From positions 163,345,270 to 163,409,269 of the forward strand of contig NC_089220.1 in assembly GCF_963924675.1 (NCBI RefSeq): a DNA stretch of 64,000 nt, written 5' to 3'. This document shows positions 20,570 through 32,485 of the stretch, one piece after another. This stretch comes from Phocoena phocoena (lineage: Eukaryota > Chordata > Mammalia > Artiodactyla > Phocoenidae). The notes below the pieces were generated by a model. It saw only the letters and a list, made by a program, of their open reading frames with translations. It did no database searches and was not told the DNA's origin. Positions within the stretch are counted from its first letter, which is position 1. Each line of letters begins with the position of its first letter. The position numbers were made by a program, and so were the translations under genes.

Positions 20570-22085
20570 GAGTTCTCTAGGCTACAATTGCCACCTTTTT
20601 TCAATTTTCTCATCAATTTATCCAGTTGGTCCAGCACTGGTCCTTGTTGAAGTGTTTTGGCATGTTTGTCAAAATCAATCGGCCACATAAGTGCAGGGCT
20701 CTTTCTAGCCTATATTCTATTCCATCATCTGCATGATGCCATTATTATGTCTTTGTTGACATAATTTTAAAGTCTTGAAATCAAGTAGTGTAGGTCCTTC
20801 AACTTTATTATTTTGCAAGACTGTTTTGACTATTCTAGATCCTTTGCATTTCCATATAAATTTAAAATCGGCTTGTATATTTTGCCTCCCAAATGCTGCA
20901 TTTTAAATGTGTGTCGTCTATAGATGAAACTGGGGAGAAATGATGCTCAACAAATGATGAGTTTTCCGATCCATGAACAGCAATATTTCATAGTTTTCAG
21001 TAAAGCAATCTTGTACATCTTTTGTTAAATTTATCCCTAAGAATTTTAAGATTCATGCTATTGCAAATGATTTTTTAACTTTTGTTTTCCATGATTTGTT
21101 ACTATTTATAGAAATATATTTGATTTTTGTACATTGACCTTGTATCCTGAGAATTTGTTCATTCTAGTTGTTATTTTGCATCTTCCAGAGGGTTTTTGAC
21201 ATACGTAAATGTCATCTGCAAATAAAGGTAGTTTCATTTCTTCCTTTCTAATATTTATGCCTTTTATTTCTTTTTCTTACTTTATTGGACTATAATCTTC
21301 AATACAACATAGAATAGAAGTGGGGACAGCAGGCATCCCTGTCCTATTCCAGGTTTTAGAAGAAAGTATTCAAGTTTCCCTTTTAAGTTTTTGGTAGGTG
21401 CCCTTTTCCAGACTGAGAACATTTCTTTCTATTTCTACTTTGCTGAAAGTTTTTAAATTATATATCTGTTTTGAATTTTTCAAATGCCTTTTCTAGATCT
21501 GTTTGAAATCATCATATGATTTTTTTCTTTATCCTGTTCATTTTCGGTTATTATGCATATTGGTTTTCTAGGGCTGCCATAACAAAGTGCCATAGACTGG
21601 GTGGCTTAAGCAACAGAAATTTATCTCCTCACAGTTCTGGAGACTCGAAGGCCCAGATCAAGGTGTCAGTAGGTGTGGTTTCCTCTGAGGGCCATGAGGG
21701 AAGGATCTGCTCCAGGCCTCTCGCCTTGGTTTGTAGAATGTCACCTTCTCCCTGTGTCATGACAAGGTCTTCCCTCTGTGTCTGTCTGTGTCTGAATTTT
21801 ATCTTCTTACCAGGACCCCAGTCATACTGGATTAGGGCCTCCCTTAATGACCTCAGTGTAACTTAATCATCTCTTCAAAGACCCGACCTCCAAATAGAGT
21901 CACATTCTGAGGTGTTAGGACTACAACATATGAATTTGGAAGGGAGACACAACTCAGCTCCTAGACACGATGCGTTTTCCTTCTGTATGTTGCTGAGTTC
22001 CATTTGCTAACATTTTGTTAAGGATTTTTGTATTTGTATTCATAAGAAATATTGATCTAGAATTTTAATTTCTTGAGGTCCTCAT
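20570..22085 (-). mobile_element. Antisense LINE-1 ORF2 remnant, interrupted by an MLT1 LTR
   Basis: Read on the minus strand this follows the reverse transcriptase part of LINE-1 ORF2 in decayed form. On the plus strand the typical reverse phrases are 'ttgttgacataattttaaag', 'caggcatccctgtcctattccag', 'tttatccctaagaattttaag', 'gtcatctgcaaataaaggtag', 'atgccttttatttctttttc' and 'tcttgaggtcctcattag'. It is broken by many stops and by the LTR at 21553-21970. It is an old fragment. Confidence 0.85.
21553..21970 (-). mobile_element. MLT1-type MaLR LTR inside the antisense LINE-1
   Basis: The plus strand shows the reverse of an MLT1 LTR: 'ttttctagggctgccataac', 'actgggtggcttaagcaac', 'ctcacagttctggagactcg', 'gtgtctgtctgtgtctgaat', 'ggattagggcctcccttaat', 'aaatagagtcacattctgag'. 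LINE-1 sequence continues on both sides, so the LTR inserted into the LINE-1. Confidence 0.88.
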
Positions 22086-23235
22086 TAGATGAGCAGTCTC
22101 CTTTCAACTCTAACAGTCAATGATAGTGCAGTGCTGAGAAGAACAGTGCTATGGAATGCTTGCTTTCTACAAGCTAAGTGCCAAGAGATGTTTCATATGC
22201 AAAATGGCGTGACTGGGTCAGCTGCATTACTGCACATGGAACTGTCATGTTTTGCTCAGTAAACTGTCATTAATAACGACTGTGTGGCAGATCTGAGGTT
22301 CAAAAGCAAATAAGACAGATCCTTCGTCCTCAACGTGTTCACAACCAAACATAGAGAAAACTGCAGACTCAAGACAGCATCCAATCAAAATCGTGAAGTA
22401 GAACACACAATGGAGAACCAGTTCAGACTCCAGAAATGTGAGGATAAAGATACTAATATGATTCTCACTAAGAAAAGAGAAACGGAGGAGAAATCCCTAG
22501 ACTCCAAAAGTAAAACCCAAATGAATGGGGCAGACACAATGATAACACACACATAATAACTTCGCAGCCTTGCATGTCTATGATTACACACCTCACATTC
22601 AAGCATTTCCCCATCTCAATGTCTCCCCACCTCCACATCCAAATTCATCCATTCTCCAGGCTATCCCTCCTTCTTTACAAAGACTCCTCCTACATTCCCC
22701 AAGAAGAAGTAATTCTCACACTTCTCACTCCCTACCTTTTATCATGTGTATGTGGTCTCACTGCGACTAGAAATACTAAATTCTCTGAAGGGAAAAATAA
22801 TGTCTGTCCAGTTTATCTGTGTGTGTCTCTCAGAATCTAGGACACAGTGGAAGCATAACAAATTTTAGTAAAGGTAAATTTCTCACCTCCTTACCTGCAG
22901 TGCATATACATACCTGTCCTGCACCTGGGCACGATTCACCCACTCCTGTGTTCTGTCAAGTCACTACAAGTGACAGTTTTCATGTCACTACAAGCCCCAT
23001 AGTCTCAGTATGAGACAACCTAAACTTGACAGCAAAAATATATGAATCACTTCTCTTCAAATTTCAAAATCTCCTTTTGACTAGACTACAGAGCCTACTT
23101 CAAAGACATTTAACTAAACTGCCAGTTGTGGCAAAAACACATCTGCAAAACTACATTTTTCTTAATTTTTAATCTACCCTAATGTTTGCTTGTGATATCT
23201 ATCTATCTACATGCCCATATTTTATTACGGTCATA
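22086..23235. other. Intergenic; possible L2-like fossil at about 22740-22880
   Basis: Mostly unremarkable. The part 'ctagaaatactaaattctctgaagggaa' to 'tctaggacacagtggaagcataac' resembles the 3' end of an L2/MIR-class repeat, which usually reads as a cluster of 'gctccctgagggcagg' and 'gcctggcacatag' phrases, but it is highly diverged. No supported coding exon. Confidence 0.4.
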
Positions 23236-23481
23236 AGCACCTACTTTTTCTTTTTTTTTTTTTTTTTTTTTTTTTGCGGTCCGCGGGCCCTTCACTGCTG
23301 TGTTCTCTCCCGTTGTGGAGCACAGGCTCCGGACGCACAGGCTCAGCAGCCATGGCTCACGGGCCCAGCCGCTCCGCGGCATGTGGGATCTTCCTAGACC
23401 GGGGCACGAACCCGTGTCCCCTGCATCGGCAGGCGGACTCTCAACCACTGCGCCACCAGGGAAGCCCAGCACCTACTTTTT
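23236..23481 (-). mobile_element. CHR-type tRNA-derived SINE, minus orientation, with target-site duplications
   Basis: The body is at 23250-23467. On the minus strand it starts 'gggcttccctggtggcgcag' and has an A box tggcgcagtgg and a B-box-like ggttcgtgcc. It ends in a long A tail (T25 on the plus strand at 23251-23275). It is flanked by agcacctacttttt at 23236-23249 and again at 23468-23481, a perfect 14-base duplication, so the copy is young. Confidence 0.95.
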
Positions 23482-26400
23482 GATTTATGATCTTCCTGTA
23501 CTAGAAAATCAAATTGGCGGGTGTTAACAGTGCTTCCAAGTCCTGTACAGTCCTGTAACTCGGTAAGGCAGCAGGACGACTGGTAACGCAAACCATCCTC
23601 CAGGAAATAGCTGCTTAATGCATGGCATCTGCCTGCCAAGTATGAAATGGCGGGAATGGGTTAAGGGGAATGGAAATAGATTCTCAAATCTCAACGTGCC
23701 ATCCTATGGGATGAGCGCCTGGCTTATTATGTCTTCTTTTAAATGTGATTACTTGGGAGAACACAGCTGAAGGAAACTCAAAGTAATTCCGTTTTGAGAT
23801 GCAGTCTTAGCCAGGGAACTTGATTTGGTATCAAGAGCCATTATCCAGAGACTGGGCTCCCAAATGATCTTTCTCTGTTCACTAGATTATGATGTTTTAA
23901 GTAACTGGCTTAGTATGCCACAGTGTCTGTCTTGCCTGCCCTAGACTCCTGTGGTCCGGAAGGGTGACCGCATCTTCCAAATGTCTGTCATCTCTAGCCA
24001 GGAAGATTTGGGGCTACGGTGGCCTGATCTGTATAAACAGCTGTAGTAATAGTTACAGAACATCTGGTTCTCTTATCGGCCTCCCCACTAACTAGCTCCC
24101 TCATCTTGGGACAAACAGTTAAACTCCCTATTAAACTGGTTTCCAATCTAGAGGAATTCCTGTATTATAAACACCTTCTAGAGAGGTATAGAGGTATGTA
24201 CCGTGTACCATTCTTGCTGGATATGTTTGAACAGAGATGTTTTTTCATGAAATTTTGCTTAAGGTGATAACAATTCCTTAGGATACTGGTTTGGGAAACA
24301 CTAACCTAGCCAGATGCCACAAACAATAGGCCTGACTCATCGGTTACATGTATAAGACATACTATTAGCATTTGCTAAGCAAGATTGGGTCATGAAGGGC
24401 CCAGGCATCACAACTTCAAGGGCCAGGCTACTGATTCTTTGGTTTGTAGAGTAAATGGGGGAGTCCGTGAATGTCAACAGAAACAGGGGTTACCATGAGT
24501 AAGAGTAAACAGATGAAAGAATAGGATTGTTTTAAATCCCATTTTCATGGCCATTGATGTAGACGGCAATAAAAGAGAAGAAAGGCCCTGCCAGGATTGA
24601 GAGAAGCAAAATTTTTCTGTCCTCCTTGGGCAAGCTCCATAGAGGACAAAGCCCAAGGCTTGACTTTTTTGGAGAGGCAGAAAGACACGGTGGATGAAAC
24701 AAGGGCTCCAGGTTCAGACAGAGCTGGGTGGAGGTGGGCTTTGCCACATGGTCCAGCTGCATGGCAGCAGGGTGCTTGTGTGTAGGGCAAGCCTCGAGGG
24801 GAAAGTGTCACCTAAAAACCAAGGCCTATAGGATTTGTACACGCACGGCAGGAGGAGAGAGCTGAAGGAGGAGAGGTCGTCAGATCATGAGAGGGCCCAT
24901 GAAGACGGCTTCATCCAAAAGGCAGTAGGTTCCCTCAGAGAGAAATGACATAAGTAGGACGTGATTAGGGAAAGAAAGAACTAGCTTCTCCATGTGAACT
25001 ATTAGATGCGGGGATAAAGGAGCCACAAGTCCAGAACAGTGTCCAGTTTTCTAGATTAGGCAATTGGGTGAATGAAGCAAAGATCAGAAGAAAAAAAAAA
25101 AAATTAGTCCAAGAGGCAAAGTTGTGATCAAAGTCCAACATGGCTCTCAGATTCCAAAGTGACAGCTGCTCATGGCAGTGGCAGCGGAAAGGATGACAAA
25201 GAAGCAAACCCAGCTTTTGCATCCTCATGAACACATCAGCAGCTTATCAATGACTTTAAACAAGAAGAAAAATGCTCGCCACAGCGCTGTATTGAGCGTC
25301 ATTCAAATTAAATAATTTGGATAATGGGGTGAGGTTGGAATCTTTCTAAAGGACTCCAGGCCAGGGCCGGCACCTAGAAAATATTTGAGGCGTTATGGGA
25401 TATTTTAGAAGCCAGCTGTCTGCTTTGCCTTCTTCACACAAGAAATTCAGTGAGCCTGGAAAAGTTCACCTTCACCAGCCAGAGTGTTTCAAGGCCCACA
25501 AGGTAGAAGTCACTGAAGGTAAAAGAAAATTTCAGGCACTGATGGTTAGGTTTTGTAATAAATTGTCCAGCAAAGGAGACTGAGACCTTCAAAATAGCAC
25601 ATGGTAGAGGAAATGGCAATGACTACAATTTCTGCAGGGTGTTGCTGCTTCTAATAATAGAGTTTCTTTAATAAAAAATAGAGTTTGTTTAATTTTTTTA
25701 AAGTGGCTATTTAAACAGTGTTGCGCTTAAGAGCTTAGAAGGCCCTTGCCCCTCCTATGCAGAAATCCTGGGTTGTGTGTTTCAGGGAGGGAGCCCCACC
25801 CATGGAAAGTTAGAAAGAAGTAAAGCTGACTCACTTCCTACCACTTTGCCTGACTGTTTGGGGACAAAATGGAATCAGGCTAGATACACGTGTTGTAGCC
25901 TTATTCAAACTCCCTAAACAGTTTCTCAAATGTATATTCTTTCTTTTCCTTTGCCCATAATTCTACTGTATGCTTTGGCTTGCAATGTCCTTGAGCTTCT
26001 GTTATGTTTCTTATTTCTCTCACTCGGGGACCTAAGATGCCACCAGGATTTTTTAAACATGGGCTCCTTATATCACCGTCCCTTTTATCATCATCAAGCC
26101 GCCTGGGGCACCACCCTGAGCGGGTTCTGTGCGCTTTCCTCCTCTCTACAGCCGCCAATCAAATGGCCTCCAGCTACAGTCACATCAAATCACCCAAGTT
26201 AACAGAACGAAGACAAGTCAGTCCGCGGTCAGAACATCTTCAGTGGAGACGCATGGCTGTATTTACTAGGTATTTACTAGGCATCATGTCGCATTGAAGG
26301 AGCCATTCCTTCTGTATCATGCTTAGCAAAGTTATGGGAAAATGTACTTATATATTACATTACCTTCTGGAAGACTAAGTGCGACAGTCTAATTGAAATG

Positions 26401-26622
26401 CAGTATTTAATAGCAATAATATTTAGAGCTTCGTACGGGAACTTTTATCCAATGATCTTAGAGATTTCTCTCCCTCATCACCCACCGCCACGGGAGTTCT
26501 CTCTAAGGCATCTGATAATCAGACTCACACACACACAATTCTAACTGCAGGACATGAGGACACACAGAGTTATTTCTAATACCTCAGCAGTAAACCTCAA
26601 TGAAACAATCAACCCTTTAATA
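23482..26622. other. Intergenic; no recognised gene
   Basis: The stretch 24360-25060 has phrases such as 'gggtcatgaagggcccaggc' and 'gatcatgagagggcccatgaag' that resemble old L2-class or similar repeats, too diverged to name. Frames of 60-97 codons on both strands (for example 24545-24811 minus and 26004-26297 plus) show no known domain. Confidence 0.4.
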
Positions 26623-26865
26623 ATTCTTGTTCGGGTTTCCCTGGTGGCGCAGTGGTTGAGAGTCCGCCTGCCGATGCAGGGGACACGGGTTCGTGCCCCG
26701 GTCTGGGAGGATCCCACATGCCGTGGAGCGGCTGGGCCCGTGAGCCATGGCCGCTGAGTCTGCGCGTCCGGAGCCTGTGCTCCGCAACGGGAGAGGCCAC
26801 AGCAGCGAGAGGCCCGCGTACCGCAAAAAAATAAAAAATAAAAATAAATAAAATGATTCTTGTTC
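26623..26865 (+). mobile_element. CHR-type tRNA-derived SINE, plus orientation, with target-site duplications
   Basis: The body is at 26633-26855. The A box tggcgcagtgg lies at 26645-26655 and the B-box-like ggttcgtgcc at 26688-26697. The body then reads 'gccgtggagcggctgggccc' and ends in an A-rich taaaaata tail. It is flanked by attcttgttc at 26623-26632 and 26856-26865. It is close in sequence to the copies at 23 and 63 kb. Confidence 0.95.
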
Positions 26866-27607
26866 CCTGAAAAACATGAAGCTGGCAATAAATCTATGAG
26901 GCCAGATCTACATTAGCAAAATGAAGCAGAGAATTAAAGCAATTATCTAAATAATTTATCGTGAGCCTGGGGTAGGTAGTTGGATTACTTAAATGAATAT
27001 TTCAGGGGGAAAATGCATTTTGGGTTTAAAAAAATATATTTTTGAAGACTCTCTCTTGGCTCATTGCACATAGAACAGGAAAATCATTATAATGATGAAG
27101 TCTGTGTGTACATGGAAGGTATCCCTGCTGGAGCTTTGCTTTGAAAATGTTCAAAAATGTTACTGTGGCTTAGAATTTTTGGCATTTGGCTAAATAAATA
27201 AATAAATTAAAACCTAGGAAGACCAAACCATGATTCACTCACTTGGGATTCGGTTCTCTCCTCCATTCTTTCCTGGGTCCCACGATGTAAAGGCTCCAAG
27301 AACCTTCCAGGTGTAATTTCCTTCCCTGCACTTATCTCTAGGTGAGTCCAAGGTCAACACCTACCTCAACTGCAGAAGACAAAGGCAAATTTGATAGTTT
27401 CTCATGATGAGATATTTCTTCACTTCCTTCAGTGCTCAGCCCGCCTCAGGAGGAAGGTTTCTGTTGCTCTGACTTGGTCTCACTCTGTTCCTATATTCCT
27501 GCCACACAAGAGCCTTGGGTCACACCCTCTGAACTGGCCAGGAGGATGCAGGGCAGGGTACCAGGCTCTCCTTCCAAGCAGGGGGATTTTTAGATCCTTG
27601 CAACTAA
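26866..27607. other. No recognised feature
   Basis: Intergenic DNA with a short (taaa) cluster near 27193-27208. No gene or clear repeat recognised. Confidence 0.5.
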
Positions 27608-27750
27608 AAGTGTAGCTCATAGACCACCAGCAGCGGCAGCAACACCTGGGAGCTTGTTAGGAATGCAGAGTCTCAGTCCCTGCCCAGACCTGCTTCTTCA
27701 GAATCTGAACCAGCTCCCCAGGAAATCACCATTTGTGAAGCACTGATCAC
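27608..27750 (-). mobile_element. MER5A-like DNA transposon fossil, minus orientation
   Basis: The plus strand reads 'gtgtagctcatagaccacca', 'caacacctgggagcttgtta', 'ggaatgcagagtctcag', 'cagaatctgaaccagctcc', and a final 'gtgaagcactg'. This is the reverse of the hAT-Charlie element MER5A. Confidence 0.75.
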
Positions 27751-28424
27751 GAGGGCACTGTGGGACTAAGAGAGGAAGGGGGAAATGTTGAGCAAACTGG
27801 CCAAGGTGGAAGAGAAAGGAGAGAAGGATCACAGAGGGCTGCAAAAGTCCAGAGATCTGAGAAAAAGCACAAGGACGGTGAACAAAGTGACGAGCCCAGG
27901 GCCTGCTGTCTGTTGCTCCCAGCAACAGAGTGTCAGTGCCTCAGGGTCACAGGGGTTAATTATGGCCACAAAGCGCTCAGAGGCCCGGCTGTGAATCACC
28001 CCTGTAAACGGCGTCCTTCCCTGGAGGCAGGTGATGTATATAGAAGACGTCCAGTCCCTCAGTCGTCATTACGAGCTGGGGGAGGTGGGCTGAGAGCAAA
28101 CTGGGTATAGATGAGAATGCCCATTTTAACATCTTTCCTCACCTGAGTCGAGCACGATGCAGACACGCTGTTTCCACAGGACACACTGTGTTGGCTTCTA
28201 TTTGAACTTATTATTGCTGCCATTAATTTGATTATTTCATTGACTGATTTTGCAGAGCTTGCATCCTGAGGACTTTTTTTTTTTTCCTAAGGAGAAAGCT
28301 CATTTCAGGATGAATGTACAGATTCCACATGTGGCTGAAACCAATTTCCTCTTGATTTGTTCTCAGAAAAGATGGAAAGCAGCTGGCTGGCTTCTTCCAC
28401 GTGTCCTTAAAGAGCACAACTGAG
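27751..28424. other. No recognised feature
   Basis: Purine-rich around 27770-27850; T run at 28269-28286. The 116-codon plus-strand frame at 27760-28110 has no recognisable domain and is interpreted as chance. Confidence 0.45.
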
Positions 28425-29076
28425 TCCTAAGAGTGCCCTAATTTCTGAAACCCAGCAGGACCCTGTGGGGCTCCTGGGCACGGAAGCCTTTCTGTGTCCC
28501 CCGTTTCTTGTTTGTAGGGAATAGGCATCAGCCTCCATGACCTTCCCTGAGTTCCAAAGGACAGGTTCAAACAGCTGCTAATCAGGGAAGGGAGGGGATG
28601 CAGAGACAAGGGAGGAGCCGCCAAGAAACAGTAGCGCAGCCTTGGGACAGGATCCTGGTTCTGCCTCAAGGAGGATACATGACAATATCTTTGAGCTCTT
28701 CTACAGAACTAAAACCCCCAACAGATGGAAGACGTTGACTACCTGATGAAGCATTCTTCATTCCAGAGAGAAGGTCACAGTTTGATAACCTGGAGAACCA
28801 CAGAAGCTCCTCAGGAGACCACCAGATGAAAGGCCAGATTGAAGGAGTGCAGGCCCTGCACACACCCTGACACTTCTCAGCAACCCCACCCTTGAACCAC
28901 TGTTACAAAACTCCTCACCAGATCCCTCCGGGTTGGGACACACCGTTTTGAGGGCATTAGGTCCCTGTGTCCCCCTTTGCCTGGCAAAGCAATAAAGCTC
29001 TTCTTTTCTACTTCACTCAAAACTCGGTCTCCAGGACTCCATTCGGCACTGGTGCACAGGGGCCGAGTTTCAGCAT
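28425..29076 (+). mobile_element. Probable class I ERV solo LTR
   Basis: The 3' part is very LTR-like. 'tttgcctggcaaagcaataaagc' carries an AATAAA near 28991, followed by 'cttttctacttcactcaaaactc' and 'ggtctccaggactccattcggcactggtgcac', ending 'gggccgagtttcagca'. This is the R/U5 pattern of gammaretrovirus-like LTRs in even-toed ungulates and whales. The 5' limit is estimated. No coding internal sequence is attached. Its own poly(A) signal could end plus-strand transcripts. Confidence 0.6.
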
Positions 29077-29924
29077 CATTTCCAGGCTAAGAGCCCCAGG
29101 CCCAATCCCCTCTGTCAGCAGTATCGATAAGACCATTACTGTTGCCAGCTATGTGTGCACTACAATGCTGTTGTCTCTTCATTTCATAACAGACCCAAGT
29201 TCCCACTGGGTTCTAATCTCAGCTTCAAAAACTCCACCATTTAACTTCTCTTTTCCTGACCAGACTACCTGCCCCGCCTGCACACCAGGGTTGTTTTAAA
29301 CATCACATGAGAACATCCGGTGGGAGGGAGCAGTTCACCCTGTAAAGGCTCACTGCTCCCCTGGAGCTTCTGTTTTCACCTGGAACTTCTTCCACAGAGA
29401 TTCCCAAGTGGGACACGGAGGAAGCCTGTTGCCTGCGCTGACTGCCACAGGCCCCGCTGAGCTGCCACGATCAGTAGTCACCTCTCTGTGCAAATAAGCC
29501 AGCCCTCCTACATCAGACAATGGGGCTCTGGCTTTCCCTCCCAAAACAAGTTACGCTTTCTTGCTCGTTATTAAACTCGTCCAACTTTATATTTAATTCC
29601 AACCCTGTCCTTCACACTATTAGCCACACTCGCCCCATTTGCAGCCATCAGTGGGTCCTCCCCAGAGCCCCACCGGGTCACAATCACCCAAACACTATCA
29701 GTTACTTCCTTCACCCAGCAACGGCGAGGGAGTTTAATTTATTTCAACATCGAATGTCTTGGCGAAGTCTGACTGCACTTTAACATATGCAATCAATACT
29801 TCAAATGCTCTAGGATGACATGCGGGATTCCAGATAACCAATCTAGTGACATAAGACTCAGATTCAACATAATGTTCATTCAATAGCGTCTCGCTCTCCA
29901 TTGAGCCCTGGCCAGGTATTTCAG
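29077..29924. other. No recognised feature
   Basis: Intergenic DNA. The 110-codon plus-strand frame at 28967-29299 begins inside the LTR and has no known domain. Confidence 0.5.
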
Positions 29925-30110
29925 ATTCTCAGTCCTTACGATAGCCTTATGAGATAAACAGCATGATCCCAATTCTACAGTTAAGGAGACGGAGGCTCAG
30001 AGATCCTAAATGCCTTCTCCAGAGTCACGCTGCTACTTGGAAAAACTGAAGTTCAAGTCCAGGACTCCCAGTTCCCAGTCCAGATGGCTGCTCACTATGC
30101 CACAGTTACC
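29925..30110 (-). mobile_element. MIR SINE fossil, minus orientation
   Basis: The reverse MIR pattern is clear: 'ccttatgagataaacagcat', 'cccaattctacagttaagga', 'acggaggctcagagatccta', 'gtcacgctgctacttgg', 'aagtccaggactcccag'. Confidence 0.75.
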
Positions 30111-31429
30111 ATCAAGAGCCATGTGGAAGAAACATTTACGGCGCTCTTCATGGAAAGCCTTCCCTTTATTACATCTGGGAGCTTTGTAAAAGTGTCTTGA
30201 GATGCTTAAAGAGGAATGTCACTTGCTTGATTTAGCGGAATATCTATTTTCCTGTCACTACTTACTTCATAAGGGTGCAAAACACATGAAGTCCTGACTG
30301 CGATGCTTTATAGTGCTCATCGAAAATGACTCAGTGTTATTTCATATTTGGCAGGGATGAGTACGTTTTGTCAGCCTGAAAGAATTTTTGGCCAACAGGT
30401 TTTCTTTGGCTCCACAGTTGTTAACTATTAGAGATGTCTGCAAAAGCATTCGCGTTGGGCTGATTGAAATAGTTAACTAACAGCCAGTCAACTGAAACTG
30501 AGAATCTCTGGTTCTATAAGGAATTAAACCTTAAATTCTATAAGGAATGAAACCTTTCTGTTCTAAGACGAGCTATGTGGACGATACGGTTCTGCAGGTT
30601 TAGACTCTCCATCCTGTTGAACTGAGTTGTCATTTATGAGAGGAAGCCCAATGAGTTGTATTCGTTAGAAATTTCATTCAATTACTGGCAACAAAGACCA
30701 GAAAGACAGTGACTTCTTTGTTCATTTTCGTAAAGAAATCTAGAGGTAGGCACTTTAGGGCTTGTGTGACAGTTCTATCGTGTCATCAACAGCCCAGGAT
30801 CCTTCCATCTTTCTACCGACCATTGCATTGGCTTCCACTGTGAATACGGTTTCTTGGTCCTTGCTGGCTGCTGGGGCTCCAGCTAGTATTTCCACATTCC
30901 AAGGAAGCAGGAGGAAGGAAGGAAGATAGGCAAAAGAAGACCTAAGAGCTGTCTGTTGCCTCCTTAAGAAGCCTTCTCAGACCTTCTACACAAAGTTTCC
31001 TAGCTTCAAGAGAAGGCAAGCTTCTATCTTTTCATTCCCAGCCAATAAAAACTGGGCTTTCTTACTAAAGAAAAAAGAGTGAATGGACATTGAATAGTTG
31101 ACTAAGAGTCTCTGTCAGTTACGAAGAGATAAAAGACTCCCTGTCCATTTGGAACATTCTTTGGGTGAATTCCAACCATGGATTCATAAGCTTTTAGAAA
31201 GACCTAGTCCAACACCTGCATTTTAAAGTTGAAAAATGGAGGGCCAGAAAAGCCACTGGACCTGGCAAGGACAGCAAAAGCAGTGAGCATTAGAGCTTGG
31301 ACTAGAAATGGGGGCCTGAGGTCAGGGTCTGAGAACAGGGTGTCAGCAGGTCAGGTACTCGGTGAGGGCTCTCTTCCCAGTTTCCTCCTTTATGGTCATT
31401 CCTTGGTGTGTGTGCATGCAGACAGAGAA
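30111..31429. other. No recognised feature
   Basis: Intergenic sequence without long frames, RNA gene or clear repeats that I recognise. Confidence 0.5.
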
Positions 31430-31612
31430 ATCTTCCTCTTTTTATAAAGGCATGAATCCCATCTTAGGGCCTCCACCCTCATGACCTAATTTAACCCTAA
31501 TCAACTCCCAAAGGTCCCACCTCCAAATTCCATCACATTGGGGATTAGGGTTTCAACATATGAATTGGGGGGAGGGGGAGTGGACACAAATATTCAGTCC
31601 TTAGCACCCACC
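31430..31612 (-). mobile_element. MaLR LTR fragment, minus orientation
   Basis: The plus strand has 'gggcctccaccctcatgacc', 'aaggtcccacctccaaattc', 'catcacattggggattaggg', and 'ttcaacatatgaattgggg', followed by 'ggacacaaatattcagtcc'. This is the reverse of the 5' part of an MST/MLT1 LTR. Confidence 0.8.
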
Positions 31613-31959
31613 TAACGGCTAACTGCCCCAAGCCCCTACCTCAGGGGGCCGGCAGACTGGTGTGGAGGGACACACCAGAAGCCACACCCCCTGCAGGAAC
31701 CCTGGCTCAGAAGAGAAGGGGCGGGGCTGAGTATGCTCTGCACCTTCTCCCAGGAGGAGGAATCCTTCCAACGCCCCGGCAGGGCACAAGAGGAAAGCAA
31801 GGAGAGACCAGACGTGGTTCTCTAACGGGTTCCTCCAAATGGAACTGCCTCCACACGAGACCAGAGAAGAAGAGTGCCCCTCCACACCTATGTTTATTTG
31901 TACCCTTCATGCTTCCTTCACAATATTCCACATAGCTGGACTGCTGTGCGCCCTCCCTG
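31613..31959. other. No recognised feature
   Basis: Moderately G+C-rich intergenic DNA. Overlapping frames on both strands (70-90 codons) have no recognisable domain. Confidence 0.45.
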
Positions 31960-32065
31960 ACTTATTATGAGACTTACTATGTGGTTGGCTATGAAAGGGT
32001 CTGGAAAGTAAGGCACCAAAAGGTTAGGAGACTTGCTCCAAGTCACACAGCAAGTTGGGGACCAG
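31960..32065 (-). mobile_element. MIR SINE fragment, minus orientation
   Basis: A short reverse MIR segment with 'ggttaggagacttgctccaa' and 'gtcacacagcaagttgggga', the reverse of the most conserved MIR core. Confidence 0.65.
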
Positions 32066-32457
32066 CTGAAAGTGCCCCACTTCCTGGGAGTTTTCTACAC
32101 TTGGCTGCCTATCTGACAAACCAACTGTACACTAAGCAGCTGGGGGGCAGCTGGAGCGCTGCAGTAGCTCCCGAGGCTTCTGCTGGATTTATATGGCTGC
32201 CCCTCGCAGTGAGCAGAAGCCTCTGAGGGTACAGGATACTCAGGCTTCATGACAATGGCTGATGGGCGGAGAATTAACTCAGCTTGTCAAGAAACATTTT
32301 CACGCACCTTCTGGGTGCCAGGCTATTAGTGGGATAAAGTGGTTGAAAGAAAAAAAGAAAAAAAAAAAGTAGCTGAAAGCTGTCTGAGCCTAGTGGGGAA
32401 GACAGAGAAGAAGACAGACTTTACAGTGACAAGTACGATGACAGACGAGTGCTAAGT

Positions 32458-32485
32458 GGGGGGGGGGGGGGCAGGGGCGGGGTGG
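32458..32485 (+). repeat. G14 run followed by further G runs
   Basis: A 14-base G run followed by 'caggggcggggtgg'. It is quadruplex-prone and prone to length errors. Confidence 0.85.

Noticed and set aside
23203..23527. Frames of 70-90 codons near 23.3 kb, and similar ones near 26.7 and 63.3 kb
   Set aside because: They are translations of the SINE sequence in several frames, recurring wherever the SINE occurs.
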